Origin: Helianthus annuus
Taxonomy: Eukaryota > Streptophyta > Magnoliopsida > Asterales > Asteraceae
Assembly (NCBI RefSeq): GCF_002127325.2
Contig: NC_035435.2
Location: 132,720,904 to 132,784,903, forward strand
Length of the DNA: 64,000 nt
Direction: 5' to 3'
Numbering within the stretch: the stretch's first letter is position 1; every line of letters begins with the position of its first letter. The translations under genes and the position numbers were made by a program. Positions 1 through 11,933 of the stretch are shown here, in pieces. The notes beneath the pieces were generated by a model. It worked only from the letters and a program-made list of their open reading frames with translations, was not told the origin of the DNA and did no database searches.

Positions 1-433
1 TGATAAAACCTGTTTTGATTAAACTAGGATTCACTCACCAGTATTTCTTGCTGATAAAATGTTTTAAACACGTGTTTCAGGTAACTTAGTGTGAAGCCAA
101 TAAAAGCCAGCTGGAGAGCACTGAAGGCTTAGAAAAGTGGCCATAAAAGTTACCTAATTAAAAAGGATAATTGTTTTCAATAATTAGGGTTATTCCCTAT
201 GAATATATATATAAATGAAAATCGAGTTTTGTCCCACTTGTCTATTATAAACGTATTATCAGAAAAGCTTGGGTTTTATCCCATTATTTATTTTAAAGAT
301 TTTGGTGTTTAACTCTGATAAAATATTTCCTAACTACGGTCCTGGTGAAACTTTCTGCTACCAAATTAATAAACACCGATACCATCAGACTGGCTCACGG
401 CTCCCGCTCCCGGGGAGGGGTCGGAAGCTGTGA
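1..433 (+). repeat. Probable 3' part of a Ty3/gypsy LTR
   Basis: No gene is seen. The segment ends in GCTGTGACA preceded by a G-rich stretch (about 411-433), which resembles the 3' ends of Tekay-type LTRs that finish in TGTGACA. The 5' part is off the window, so the boundary and orientation are inferred. No primer-binding site follows, so it would be a solo or truncated LTR. Confidence 0.3.
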
Positions 434-835
434 CATTTTGTTTGTTTATGTGACATTTTTAATATGGATATGAATAAACATTTAAATTTTAATGGTTGTC
501 ATGAGCTTTGGACAATCATCTTGTTCTGACCGATAATCCACCACATGTCGAGGTGTGACATGCAAATGAGATGAACATTATATACGAATTAATTTCTCTT
601 GATTATATTGTAAAGCAAATATATGAATGTCATCAAATCGTGTCTTTCTTATTTCATGTATCAAAACAATGTGATATTTCACAAATATCACAACAACAAT
701 ATACCCAAACCAAGATCTTATAAACTCAAAATCAAAGTATTCAAATGTGATTACAACCAATACACAACCTCTCAACACTTACAGAGATTATAAACACCAT
801 AATCTCACATTGACAAGATGAAGACTTACACCTAA
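434..835. other. AT-rich spacer, no gene seen
   Basis: There is no coding signal. A second GTGTGACA-like sequence near 551-559 may be another small LTR remnant. Nothing else is recognisable. Confidence 0.4.
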
Positions 836-2951
836 TGTAACACCCGTAAATTTTCGTCCAATTGTGAGGCGACACGTGTCCCGAATTTCCAACTAAGGAA
901 AGGGAATTTATCGTTCAACTATGTAATGATACATATTCAATCCTCCAATTTATTCCTGACTATGTGGAAGGAGGAAGAAATTATATTCTATGTTCTTTGA
1001 AATGTATTTCGTATCTCCGACTGATCCCGGTTTTGGGAAGGAGAGAAACTTTTATCGTGCGTTAACTAAAACGCATCCCGGATCTCCGACTAATCTTAAT
1101 ATGAGAAAGGAGAGGGACTATAATTATCAAATGGCCAATGATGTAAAGTCCAAGGACTTAAAGTGTAAAAATCTCAAAAATCAATTTCTGGAGGTCCCTT
1201 ATGGACTGCAAGGCTTAAACCTTACGGTCCACAAGGGTGTTGGAATTTGTCTGGTGCGCTAAGGTCCTTACGGACCGTAAGCGGTCAAACCTTACGGTCC
1301 GTAAGGGGGTCTGCTGGCAGTTTATATGCTTGGTCTCCAAGCATAACTTCATAGTTTTACACCTAGCTTCATGTTGCCACTTCTCCTCTGGTTCTAACAC
1401 CTTATTAACACTTGCTCACATCCTAGAAGGGCTCTGGACACTTGTCTTGATCTTGTGTTCCATCCTCAAGTACAAATAGCTCTTGAATTCAAGCTTTCCA
1501 AATTGCTCATCTTCTCAATCTTTCTCTAAATCTTTCTTGGAGAGTTTCCTTATTCAAGGAAGCCTCCAACTGAAGTTCATCTTCTCCTAGAACACAAGTA
1601 AGTGTTCTTTCATAGTTAAATTTATTTTATAGGCTAGTTATTAGCCAAAAGTCAAACAGTTTGACTTTCGGTTATAACCATTATGGTCAAGCCAATATTC
1701 GATTTGAACATGTCTACGTGATCGTAATAATGAAGGTTATAATCCCCTGGGATTATACCTTCTAAAGATCACGTTAAGTAGGCGAAATAACAAGTCGCAA
1801 TTATATTAAATAAATGGTAAAAACGTAAACTTTGCAAATTACGTTAATCAAGCTTCTAACTATTAAAACTTGAAGTTTTGACATTATATCAGTTTGTAAA
1901 ACATATTATGACATGTCTAAACATGTCCAACTCATCATTTCTTGTTTAGAGCTTAATTCTATATTGAAAGTCAAGCAGTTTGACTTTTGCTTTGACTTTC
2001 GATTCTGACTCGTTTGGTCAATGTTTAGGCCTGTTTTAAATTAGTTTTAGGACCATGTTATTCTTAAGTATAACTCACTGAAGTTATACCGCATGTCAGT
2101 CCGTTTGATGGGTTAAACGACAAGTATTGAAATTATTATAAAAATGACTACAATGCCCTTGTATGGTCAAAGTAGCCAAAAGAATGATTTTAAAACTAAA
2201 TCAAACTTATAATTTGACTTCATATCAGTATATACTTTAACTAAAATATGTTTTACTACTTGGACTTGTCGTATGCTCATCCGACCTTTAAAACTCGTCT
2301 TTATGCGCATAACTCGTTATGCGAACCTAGTTCGTATAAACTAGGTGTAACATCTCAAAACTTTATTAAACCGTTCTAAATCAGAATGCTTGGTTAAATA
2401 ACCTTTATCTACTGAATTATTGCACTCGGATAGGTATGAACCATATTCTATTCTATTACGCTTAATCTAGCGAATCTCTTCTTAAGTAACGGGTCATATC
2501 TAAAGGGACTAACCTTTGACCCGTATACATTCTAACAGATAATAAATCTGTTCATTCTAAACTATAGAACCCCCCAGACAATCGAACTTGGGTCAATAAT
2601 ACTTAGACTTGTGGCTTTTTCCTAAATTATAATCATATTGATTGGAAGCTAGCAAAAAGGTAAATACTCTTGACGCCACTTGGAGCGGGTATTACATAAA
2701 TGGGTCAACTACGACTGCTCATAAATGTAAGAACCCGGTTTAATCCATTTTACTTGATAACTGAAACAATTGGGGGATAATGGTACCGCTTCCGTACGTC
2801 CCGACTCATCAACTATTATGGCCATATGGAATACCGTGCAGGGGTAGGCATACCAACTGTAAGACGCGTTTTATTCAACTTTGGTCTGTACCTTAATCAT
2901 TATAGCACTGAAAATGACCGACTCTGATCTCTGGTTCCCGGTTGTATGACA
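836..2951 (+). repeat. LTR-like unit beginning TGTAACACCC, probably Ty3/gypsy
   Basis: It starts with TGTAACACCC (836) and could end at TGTATGACA (2943-2951), a TG...CA pair typical of Tekay LTRs. The flanking pentamers (CCTAA and AGTAT) do not match, so no target duplication supports the ends. It contains two perfect palindromes (1267-1281 and 1290-1306) of the same sequence as the LTR at 51643-53087, and a TATA-like box at 1471. No coding sequence is seen. It could be a solo LTR; both ends are uncertain. Confidence 0.4.
1220..1479 (+). promoter_or_regulatory. LTR promoter: CTTACGG/CCGTAAG palindromes and TATA-like box
   Basis: CTTACGGACCGTAAG (1267-1281) and CCTTACGGTCCGTAAGG (1290-1306) are perfect inverted repeats with a one-base centre; a damaged copy starts at 1220. 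TACAAATAG (1471-1479) is a one-base variant of TATAAATAG. The order, palindromes then TATA, is the same as in the other LTR families of this window. Confidence 0.45.
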
Positions 2952-3630
2952 AGTATGTAAATTTGGTGACAAGAATAAATCACAAGAAATATTAAAAGAT
3001 CACCTACGAGTTTTCTCTATGTATAAAACTCTTTTTGAAAAACTGTTTTCAAAACAAGTCAGATTGAACCAGACTCCTTCCAAAGATAGTGAATCTTGAA
3101 CACTAATCAGAGCATCTGTTAAAGACATGCTAACATCTGTTTGAGCCTTGGAAATCATTGTTGAAGAAGAGGCAAGCACTGATCAAGACCAAAGTGTTGT
3201 TGAAGCAAAGAGTTGTTGAAGAAGACCAAACATCTGTTCAGTCTAAAAAGATGTTTGATATGAAGCAAAAACGGTTTGAAGATCAGCGGTTTCATCAATG
3301 TAACAGTATTTTTCTTTGTAACAGATGTTTAGTATGTTAGATCAGAGATTAGATTCCCACGAATGTTTGCAAGCATCTGTGGAATCTTTTCTGTTAGGAA
3401 TGTTAGATGTCACTATTAGGGTGATGTCAGCCAATTACGACCAGACCTTTTGTACTTAGTATAAATAGATCTCACATGTTAGAGATTTATTCATCACACT
3501 ACATCACATGTTCTTTTGTACGAACAGATTTGTTTTGTGATCAGGCTTAGGGGGAGTTTGTAGAGTCAATTGTACTGTAACAAGTAATCATTTGATTCAA
3601 TGAAAATAGTCGTTGTTGATAATTCCCTGC
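2952..3630. repeat. Non-coding, probable Ty1/copia LTR remnant
   Basis: No gene is seen. TATAAATA at 3460-3467 sits in a context typical of copia LTRs (a TGTTAGATG start near 3403), and a purine tract AGGGGGAG lies near 3549-3557. The boundaries and the link to the reverse transcriptase piece next to it are uncertain, because that piece reads on the other strand. Confidence 0.3.
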
Positions 3631-4087
3631 TTATGAGTTTATTATTTGAATTGCAATCATAATGCTTGTTTTAACTTGAATTAATTCACAAGTATCAATC
3701 TCAGATCCTAACAACGTAAGTTTCCCTAAGTCTTTTACAAGAAATGTAGACTTTAAAACACTTTTAACATTTGTAATTTCATCTATATTATTACCTGTAA
3801 TAACAATATCATCAACACACACTAATAATGCAACAAAGATATTGTCTTTATTTTTTACAAATAATGAATAATCACACATAATCTGAACAAAACTGCATTC
3901 AACTAAAACCGTAACTAACTTTTCATTCCACATTCTAGGGGCTTGTTTAAGCCCATACAATGACTTTTTAAGTTTGTATACACTTGTCTTAGTTTCAGAA
4001 TAATAACCTCAGGGAATGACATATGTACATCTTGTTGAAGATCACCATATAGAAATGCATTATTAATATCTAACCGAAACAAGGACC
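3631..4087 (-). pseudogene. Ty1/copia reverse transcriptase fragment
   Basis: Read on the minus strand, the upstream part (about 4087-3990) encodes an [12 protein letters not shown] segment, the copia RT motif around the first catalytic Asp. After a frameshift the next part encodes YGLKQAPRMWNEKL (about 3957-3916) and CVDDIVITG, the copia YVDD active-site box with Tyr changed to Cys. These are diagnostic of copia RNA-dependent DNA polymerase. The frameshift, the altered box, the absence of integrase and RNase H, and the long (TA)n run at its 5' edge show that it is dead. Its parent element cannot be delimited. Confidence 0.85.
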
Positions 4088-4088
4088 G

Positions 4089-4269
<181 letters not shown>

Positions 4270-4742
4270 TGTTGGTGCATATGTCTGTCGACTTCGTCTT
4301 GTATCGAGTCTTGTAATAGGTTTGATAGATCAAGTCACCTAGAATGAGAAAAACTGGAAACTGGCCAAATCAAGCTAGTTCACACGAAGTGGCCAGTTCA
4401 CATGAACTGGACAAGGTCACTTCATGTGGACTGGAACATGTTCACTTCATGTGGACCGGAACATGTTCACTTCATGTGGACTGGAGCTTGTCCACTTCAT
4501 GTGGAGTGGTTGGCCTATATATAGTGAGCTTGAGTCTTTCATTTGTAACTTTTGCAATTCCGGTAACGAAGCTCTGCCGAGGTATCTCCAGATTGTAAAT
4601 CGTCATCAAATCAATACAAGAGATAGTTAAAGTAATTCTTGTGTGTTTGCAGCTGAAATAACTCCGATACATTTGATTCCGCCTCTCGTATTGGACGAGA
4701 TCTCTTCTGAACGACTCGTTTGGTCGTTCAAACGATCCTACA
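4270..4742 (+). repeat. 5' LTR of the outer copia-like element
   Basis: 473 bases from TGTTGGTGCAT to GATCCTACA. U3 has a hairpin CCAGTTCACATGAACTGG (4393-4410) and four 25-base repeats with ATGTGGACTGGA (TTCATGTGGA at 4421, 4446, 4471 and 4496). A TATA box TATATATAG lies at 4516-4524. The matching 3' LTR is at 22739-23196. Confidence 0.93.
4393..4524 (+). promoter_or_regulatory. U3 promoter: palindrome, 25-base tandem repeats, TATA box
   Basis: CCAGTTC-ACAT-GAACTGG (4393-4410) is a 7-bp-arm hairpin. Four direct repeats at 25-base spacing (4421-4505) end about 11 bases before TATATATAG (4516-4524). Repeated U3 boxes act as enhancers in Tnt1 and Tto1; the same role here is an inference. Confidence 0.55.
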
Positions 4743-4744
4743 AG

Positions 4745-4756
4745 TGGTATCAGAGC
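4745..4756 (+). other. Primer-binding site, initiator methionine tRNA
   Basis: TGGTATCAGAGC begins two bases after the 5' LTR and is complementary to the 3' end of plant initiator Met tRNA, the usual minus-strand primer of copia and Tekay elements. Confidence 0.93.
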
Positions 4757-5042
4757 TCAGGAGGAAGGGTTCTTACCATTTCACCTTGATTTCGTCATCA
4801 ACATCTCATTTCTACTCACTTTCTACTCGTTTTTTTCAAAATTAATCACGATTTCACGGTTAAAATGGACTGATTTTCACATATAACGTGCGAAATACTG
4901 TTTTAAACAATCCTTGAAAGAATAGACCTAAATTTGACCTAGAACTTGATCAATTTTGTCAAAAACCGAGCCGATAGTATGACATCATCTCCAGTTCGCA
5001 TGGAGTGAACCTCCCAGTTCATACGAAGTGATTGATTGTGTA

Positions 5043-5200
5043 CCAGTCCACATGAACTGAAAACTCCAGTCCACATGAACTGAAGATTCCAGTCCACATG
5101 AGCTGAAGATTCCAGTCCACATGAACTGAAGATTCCAGTCCACATGAGCTGAAAATTCCAGTCCACATGAACTGAAGATTCCAGTCCACACGAACTGAGT
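5043..5200 (+). repeat. Leader tandem repeat, 23-base period, seven copies
   Basis: CCAGTCCACATGAACTGA starts at 5043 and recurs every 23 bases (5066, 5089, 5112, 5135, 5158, 5181), with G/A variation. It is the reverse complement of the U3 repeat core (TTCATGTGGACTGG) of the same element. No ORF needs it, so it looks like an RNA- or DNA-level structure. Confidence 0.93.
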
Positions 5201-5324
5201 TTTGAGATTCCAGTTCGCATCAAAGTCCTACTTCGCACCAAATTCCAGCTCGCACTAGTGTCAGTTCGTTTGAGGATTTTCAGTTCGTTTGAAAGTTGAC
5301 TTTGTGAAATTTGGAAACCGAAAC

Positions 5325-8300
5325 ATGGAGAACGAATTCTACAACGCCTTTGCTAGCCCGATCACTATAACTCAGAACACGATGCTAGAAAATGAAACGG
5401 GCACCACGCAAAAACCGCCTAAGCTCATGAATATTGAGGAGTATAGTGGATGGGCAGAACGTTTTGAAAACTGGGTTCAAGCATATTACCTAGATGCATG
5501 GGAACATACTGAATCTCAATATACTAGACCGGTTAAGGACAATGGATTGAAAGTTGATATTAAAGATATAGGTGTTGATGAGAAAAAGGATTACAAAAAT
5601 GAAAAGTTGATGGTTAGTCTCTTGCAGCAAGCTATTAAAGAAGACATCTTGATTTTACTTCAACACAACGGAAGTCGCTTTTGAAGAAAGAATTTGATCT
5701 ATTCCATGGATTAAGAACTGAAAACACCAAGCAGATTATTGAACGATAGTGCAATTTGGTGAAGAATATGAACAGATTAAACATCAATAAAGATAAAGAT
5801 GAATTGATTGAAAAGTTAGCTGATGCGTTGCCACATGATGTTTGGGGCACATATCTTATGATGTTGAAAAATAAACCGGATTTTGACAAGCTAACGCTAA
5901 GTGAGTTTATTAAACAACTTGAAGCTCAAGAGATGGAACAACGAAAGATAGCGAGAATGAAGAACTATGATGGAGAACAAGACATCAGTTTGTATTACAA
6001 AGGTGGTGTTAGTGATAAGACCAACATTGCACCAAAGATTGAAACTACTTTCAAAGCAAAAAGTTCTTCTGAAAGTTTATCTCAAGGATCAAGTAGCAAA
6101 ATGGGATTTACTTCATATCCATCGTTTGATCCAAATTTTTCAGCAACAAAGAGTGGCAAAGTACTTCAATGCAACATTGCTTTAAATCTTGAGAATGATC
6201 AAAACTACTCTAAAGAAGTTGCCAAAAGTCATATGTCTCTGTTGGTAACTGTGTTAGAGTCTTATGGAAGTTTGGTTGCTGGAAGGATCGGAAATCCGAT
6301 GTTAACAAAGGAGGATTACGATCAGGTTGATGTTGAGGAGATGGAGTTGATGGATATAAAATGGTGTTTGGCTAGCGTATTGAGAAGAGCTGAAAAGTTT
6401 AAACAAATTACGGGAAGAGATGATTTCTGTGATGCAAATGTTTCTACTTTAGGATTTGATAAACTAAAGTTACTTGTTTTCGTTGCAGGGAAAAGGGCAT
6501 TTTAAACGAGAGTGCACAAACCGTGAAGCAAGTGGAGCTCAAAATCCTTTCGGAAGCAATGATTATTATCGGAAAGCGATTTATCATCAAGTTGCTCAAC
6601 AACCGTATCAACAGCAACAGCCACAAACTGCACATGCTAGGAAGGAGACTGAAGATTCAAAGAAAGCGTATCTTGTTAATCAAGATGATGGAAGTTCATC
6701 AAAAGGATTCAGTTGGGATAAATATATTTCAGCTGATAGTAAAGCATGTCTGACAGATCAAGATGATGAAAGGCTTCCAAAGGATTTCAGTTGGAAAGAT
6801 TTCAATTGGGATGATTATGATCCTAACAGAACTTAAGATCATAAAGCTTTTGTTGCTCGAATTGTTAAAGATAGTGCTAAAGAATATACTACTGATGATT
6901 ATTGGGCAGAAAAAATAAGAAAGCGTTTAAACTCTGGAGCCAAGAAAGATAAGAATGTTGAAGAAGAGGTTCGAGTGATAAAAGTTAAAGAAGTTCCAGC
7001 TTTTGAGATTAAAAAGGAAGCTATTGTAGAAAAAGTGTCTGAGAATTGTGAAAATTGTGACTCTATGAAGAAGCAAAACAATGAGTTGATTCACAACATG
7101 AACAGGTTAAAAGAATCATATGATGTCTTAAACAAAGCCATGAATCAGTATAATGAGTCGAGCAGTGAACAAGTTACAGCCATGAAGAAACTCAATAATG
7201 CATACATGATAAAGCAGGAAATGATCAATTATTACATTGGGATGTATGCTGAACTTGAACAGAAATTGGAAACTCAAAGAACTGAAACTGAGAGAGTAAA
7301 TAAATTGTTGAAAAGTTACTCATGTTCTTCTTATGTGATTGACAGGATTTATCCTATAGCGGAAGGCATGAAGGCGTTTGAAGAAGAAAAGACATCTGAA
7401 GAGAAGAAGTCTGAAACAAAAGAAGATACTGAAGTGAAGTTTTCTGGTAAGAAACAAAGTTTTGGCTATAACAAGTGTCCACCCCCGCTTGAAAATGGAT
7501 ATTCTCCACGAAATCTAAATTCAGAAAGAGTCAAAAAGGCAACCAACTTACAGTGGGAATCTGAGCCTTCAGATAACTTGCCAGAGAACATTAATGTCAC
7601 GTTCACATCATCCGACACAGATCATGAGTCCGAGATAATTAAGAAAGTTGTCGATCAAGTATTGGATAAAGATGAAACGGAGGAGTCAAAGTCTGAGTCA
7701 AAATCTGAGTCCGACACTTCAAGTTCAAAAGTCAAACAGGGCAAAAAAGTTTACAATAAAGAATTCTTGTTATCAAAGTCTAATTTGAATGACGAAACAA
7801 TTAAAGTTGCTTATACTTTGAATGATTCTGACAAATTATATTCTGATGAAGAATTTCCAATAAGAGGTCTTAAAACTGAAATGATCAAAAAGGTTTTCAA
7901 ACTAACAAGAATTTATCTTTCTGAAATAAAAGATGTAAATCTTTCTGAAAAACCTAAACAATACACCTCAAGAGATCAACAAAGGTTAAACAAGAAAAAA
8001 GGTTACCGTTCTGTTTCTGGTTTTCGAAAGAAACCAAACCATAACGGTAATTTCAAAAAGAAAGGTCTTGGCTTTATTCCACTGAAAAACCATAAAAATG
8101 AGAAAACTTATAAACCAAAAACTGTTTTTGTTTCAGGAACATCATCAGAAGAAGAAAAAGAGCAATTGTTCAGAAAGTAGACAAACAAAGAATTCTTGGC
8201 TAAGAAGCAAGAGGAAATACAGAAGGAAGTTGCTCAGAAGAAGAAAGAGACAAGAATCTGTTTTCAACGCAAAACAGTTGGTCATATTGCCAGAAATTGT

Positions 8301-8765
8301 CAAAAGGCAATCCAAACAAAACAGGGAGTCTCTGAAAAACTGAAAGATAAGATGGTCGAAAATGAATCACCAAATAAAGAATTTAAAGTTTTCAAAAATT
8401 CAAAGTTTGAGGTTGGTGAAAGTTCAAAAAGTTTTTACAAAAGAAGAGCGAATCTTGACAACCACAAATGGATTGTTAAGAAACCTGATGATAGTTCTAG
8501 CAATGATTCTGATTCGTCAAAATCAGAGGAGCTATTTTCTGGTGATGAATCTGACTCGTCAAAGTCAGAAGAGCCACAAGCTGAGATTAAAGGTGAAAAT
8601 TCAGTTCCGCTATTGAATGATGCAAATTTTCCACAACTGCGGGCTGAAAATTTAAAAACAAAAATTGGAAAAGTTGAGATTTCAAATCAATTTTTTCTGA
8701 AAAGAAAGAATTTGATATTGAAAAAGCTTTTAACCCCAGAGTTAAAAATATTTTTGGAAAAATGA
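5325..8765 (+). pseudogene. Gag-like polyprotein of the copia-like element, broken
   Basis: The first ATG (5325) opens MENEFYNAFASPITITQ, followed by an MNIEEYSGW...FENWVQAYYLDAWE segment typical of copia Gag (UBN2-like). After a gap the reading frame moves (about 5690-6505), and it returns to the first frame near 6474. A CCHC knuckle (GKGHFKREC, about 6489) is split from its two leading Cys (codons at 6475 and 6484 in another frame) by a missing base. In-frame stops are at 6834-6836 and 8178-8180. The middle is rich in Lys, Glu and Ser with likely coiled coil. A second degraded knuckle (CFQRKTVGHIARNC) lies near 8259-8300. It packages element RNA in intact relatives. No pol motif follows. 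Confidence 0.75.
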
Positions 8766-9850
8766 TTGGCAGAAAGGTCAAAGGGGTAAAAGAATTTTAT
8801 GAAAAGAGAACGAGAAAACCAGAAGAAGATGGGTCATCCCGGGTTAGTAACTGGGATAAAACCTATCATGACTAAACTCTGGACTTGCCGGAGCTCCCAA
8901 GTTGGTAATCGTGGAGCAGGAATCGGCATCATTCTTGAATATGTTTGTTTGAAAAACCTACAAGTGGTAAAACTAAAAAATTGTCATATTTCAATTTACA
9001 AGTGGTATGTTTGAATAAGTGAACCTACAAGAGGTTGAAAAAGAGATTTTCACGTACAAGTGATTAATGAAGTTCATTAAGTTGAACTTGATTTAACTTT
9101 CATTCAAGTGGTTAAGAAAACAAAGTGATGAATGAATCCCCAAGCCTATAAGTGGTGTATGAAATCAACAAAACTAATTTTTCGGAAAAACCATTTTGAT
9201 TAAAACAAACTTAAGTGTTTTGAAATCTTAATGGGAAAATAGTTTGTTGTCAGGGGGAGTTCTGATTGTTTATGCCAAGTGGATGGCGAATTGAAGCTTG
9301 AAAATTAGTTTGTCACTTTATTTGTACAGTTTGCTTTCAAATTTTCCCAGAAAATCAAAATTTGAAACATAATTTTGATTTTAGGGGGAGTAAAAAATTT
9401 AGAAATTTTGAAAATTTGAAAATTACAAAAACATGAAAAAATCTAAAATGAGTTTTGTTGTGAAAAAGAGGAAATGATAGTACATCAGTAGACTATCACA
9501 GCACGCTAAAGAATTGGAAAGTTAAATTGTGATAAATGGTCTCACTGCTGATATGCCAGTAGGTTTTTGCACGCTTAGTATATTGTGTTCGAGATATAAA
9601 TCTAAATATCATACTTACTTATTTCGTGGGGAACATCTCTCGGATATATAGGTAACCCTTGAAATCTTGTTTGAAAGACCCCTCTTACTGAGATACTAGT
9701 TCTTTATGCTTAGTGATATCTGGGGTATTATCCCGGGACTTCTGATTTTGCGGAAGCAATGGCCTAGTCCCCGTATAATACTTTTCGCTTGCTTGAAATA
9801 AAAGCACCACCCTCAGCATAAAAAATGATGAAACATTGCAAAATGCTAAT
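8766..9850 (+). other. Non-coding internal region of the copia-like element
   Basis: No coding motif. AGGGGGAG-type purine tracts occur at about 9255-9262 and 9383-9390, and 'acaagtgg' words recur between 8950 and 9160. It probably marks where pol was lost. The sequence resumes at 21695 beyond the nested element. Confidence 0.6.
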
Positions 9851-11531
9851 TGATATGCGCAAAATGCAACATATAAATTATATCAATTTTGGCATAAAAC
9901 TAACCCTTTTTTAGTACTAATGTTGGAAAAAGTGTGCTTTTGTCTTCCTTTTGTATTTTCAGGATTAAATAAGCTCAAATTAACAAAAGAAGCAAAAAGA
10001 CAGCAAAATCTAACATAAATACAAGAAAATGAACAAAAGTGGAATGCCCGAACCCTCGACAGCATCTTCCCAAGCAAAACTAAGAAAACAGAAGACTGAA
10101 CACGCCCCGTGCTCAGCGAGCACGGGGCCGTGCCTAAGTAGTAGCAGAAAAGACAAACCTTTAGAAGCTTCTACTGCCCACCATGGGGCCGTGCCCAGCG
10201 GACACGGGGGTGTGGTCAACTTGCTGCAGGCGCATTTATTGTAATTGCGAATTACAATTAATGAGGAGAGAGAGTGTCAGATGAACACGGGGCCGTGCCC
10301 GAGCTTCTGTTCAGCCTATAAATAGGAGTGTTTGGAGCCATTTCAACTCATCCCTTGGCACACCACCTCTCTCACACTTCACCCACCACCCACCACCACC
10401 ATAACACCATCATCCACCACCATCATCCATTGTCCATCATAGAGTGTGTGAGTCGTCTCGGGATCCAAGATTGATCGTAAGAGTTCTTGACAATCAAAGG
10501 CCATGTTTGCCTAAGTCTCTTACATCACTTGGTGAAGACAAGTGTTTAGTGTAATACTTTTTATTTTTAATCTTTTGCACTTTTTAATTGGTTTTGTATT
10601 AATGACTTTAATTACTAGTTTCTTATGTTGAAGGTGATTCTTCCTTATCGTTTGTATGTGGTGTCTTGACATTATTTTACTGTCTATATAAAATAAAATA
10701 TTTTCACCACTCATATCTCCATGGTCTATATGGAGGTATGTTGGCTACCTGGTCGGGGGTTAAGGGAACGGTTTGGTAAGAGTCTTGCCATTGTTCAGTG
10801 TACAGATCCTGCAAAGGACCTGGGTCAAATTCAGTAGGACCTCCTTCAATACCCAAAGGTATTGGATGGCGGGGGTCCAAACTCTTTGATCCCCTCATAA
10901 GTTAAACTACTATTAAAACTTTAACCCAACTACTTAGGACTGTATCCCTGCTGACTCAGACTACTTAGCTGACGGTAACGTCGCCTTCAAAGAGGGGCCT
11001 ACCACATTATGCATTAATAACTTAATTAATTATCTTTCAATAATCCGACCCTTTAGGATTGTATCCTTGTTGACTCAAACTACTGGGTTGAGGGTAACGT
11101 CACCTTCAAATGAGGGGCCTACTACAATAACTAAGATAATCTCTTAAACAAGTGCAAAAGTGCGAAAATAATCAAAGGTTACACTAACACACGATTCGGA
11201 TCCAAGTGATTCATCTTGTCTATCTGTTTTTATTTTTATTTTTATTTTCACCATTTTAGTTAGTTTTATTTTCTTAGTTTAGTTAAAAAAAATATTTTTC
11301 TAACATTTTGATTTGATTAGACGTTGAGGATAAACCGGTACTAAAAGCTCTTGTGTCCTTGGACGACCTCGGTATCTTACCAACACTATACTATGTCCAC
11401 GATGGGTGCACTTGCCCATATGTGTGTTTAGTGTTAGTAAATATCGTGTTTTATAAATTTAAAACTTGGCTAAAAAGTGTAAAAGGGCTTAAAATACATA
11501 CCTAAAAATATAACACACTTCACGCACATCA
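9851..11531 (+). repeat. 5' LTR of Athila copy 1
   Basis: 1681 bases, TG...CA. It carries CACG-N4-CGTG palindromes at about 10104-10137, 10183-10212 and 10286-10297, a TATAAATAG box (10317-10325), and CCACCA-rich transcribed sequence after it. It is near-identical to 20009-21689 and clearly related to 55057-56746. Confidence 0.96.
10104..10325 (+). promoter_or_regulatory. Athila U3 palindrome cluster and TATA box
   Basis: Near-palindromes of form CACG-N4-CGTG (GGGC, CCCC or GGGG in the centre) occur as two close pairs and one single copy. The last (10286-10297) ends 19 bases before TATAAATAG (10317-10325). The same arrangement is in the 3' LTR (TATA at 20474-20482) and in copy 2 (55509-55551). 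Confidence 0.6.
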
Positions 11532-11537
11532 AGTTTT

Positions 11538-11555
11538 TGGCGCCGTTGCCGGGGA
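11538..11555 (+). other. Primer-binding site, tRNA-Asp(GUC)
   Basis: TGGCGCCGTTGCCGGGGA is an 18/18 complement of the 3' end of plant tRNA-Asp including CCA. It lies six bases after the 5' LTR. Asp priming fits the Athila lineage. Confidence 0.93.
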
Positions 11556-11933
11556 CACAAGGATTTTAAGAAAGCTTAAAATCGAAGGCCTAATCTGTTT
11601 TTCAAAACCTTTTTAAAACGCGCGCACACTTTTCTGCATTTTAGTTTAGTTTGCATTTACAGTAGCCTGAACACGGGGTCGTGTTCACTGAACACGGGGC
11701 CGTGTTGCATATTTTTAGTTAGATACCCAGATACAGAGTCTGAACACGGGGCCGTGCTCACTAAACACGCCCCCGTGCTCAACGAGACCAGTAACTTTTA
11801 TTAAAACGCCCAGATATAGACCCTGAACACGGGGCCTTGTTCGCCAAACACGGGGCCGTGTCCAGCTTCTGTTTCCGTCTTTATTTCTGTTTTCTGGTCC
11901 CGAGACTCAGTTGTGGTCTGTTGAGTGATTCCT
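11556..11933 (+). repeat. Athila leader with paired palindromes
   Basis: There is no ORF. Three units of 'CAGATA...CTGAACACGG' carry two CACG-N4-CGTG words each (about 11669-11703, 11743-11779 and 11825-11862). Several words have lost a base pair to transitions (for example CACGGGGTCGTG). Copy 2 has the same units at 56883-57078. Confidence 0.75.

Noticed and set aside
10029..10244. Small ORFs over the LTR palindromes (also 16282, 18283, 20201, 61592)
   Set aside because: They read through CACGGGGCCGTG words in different frames; no conserved protein between copies.
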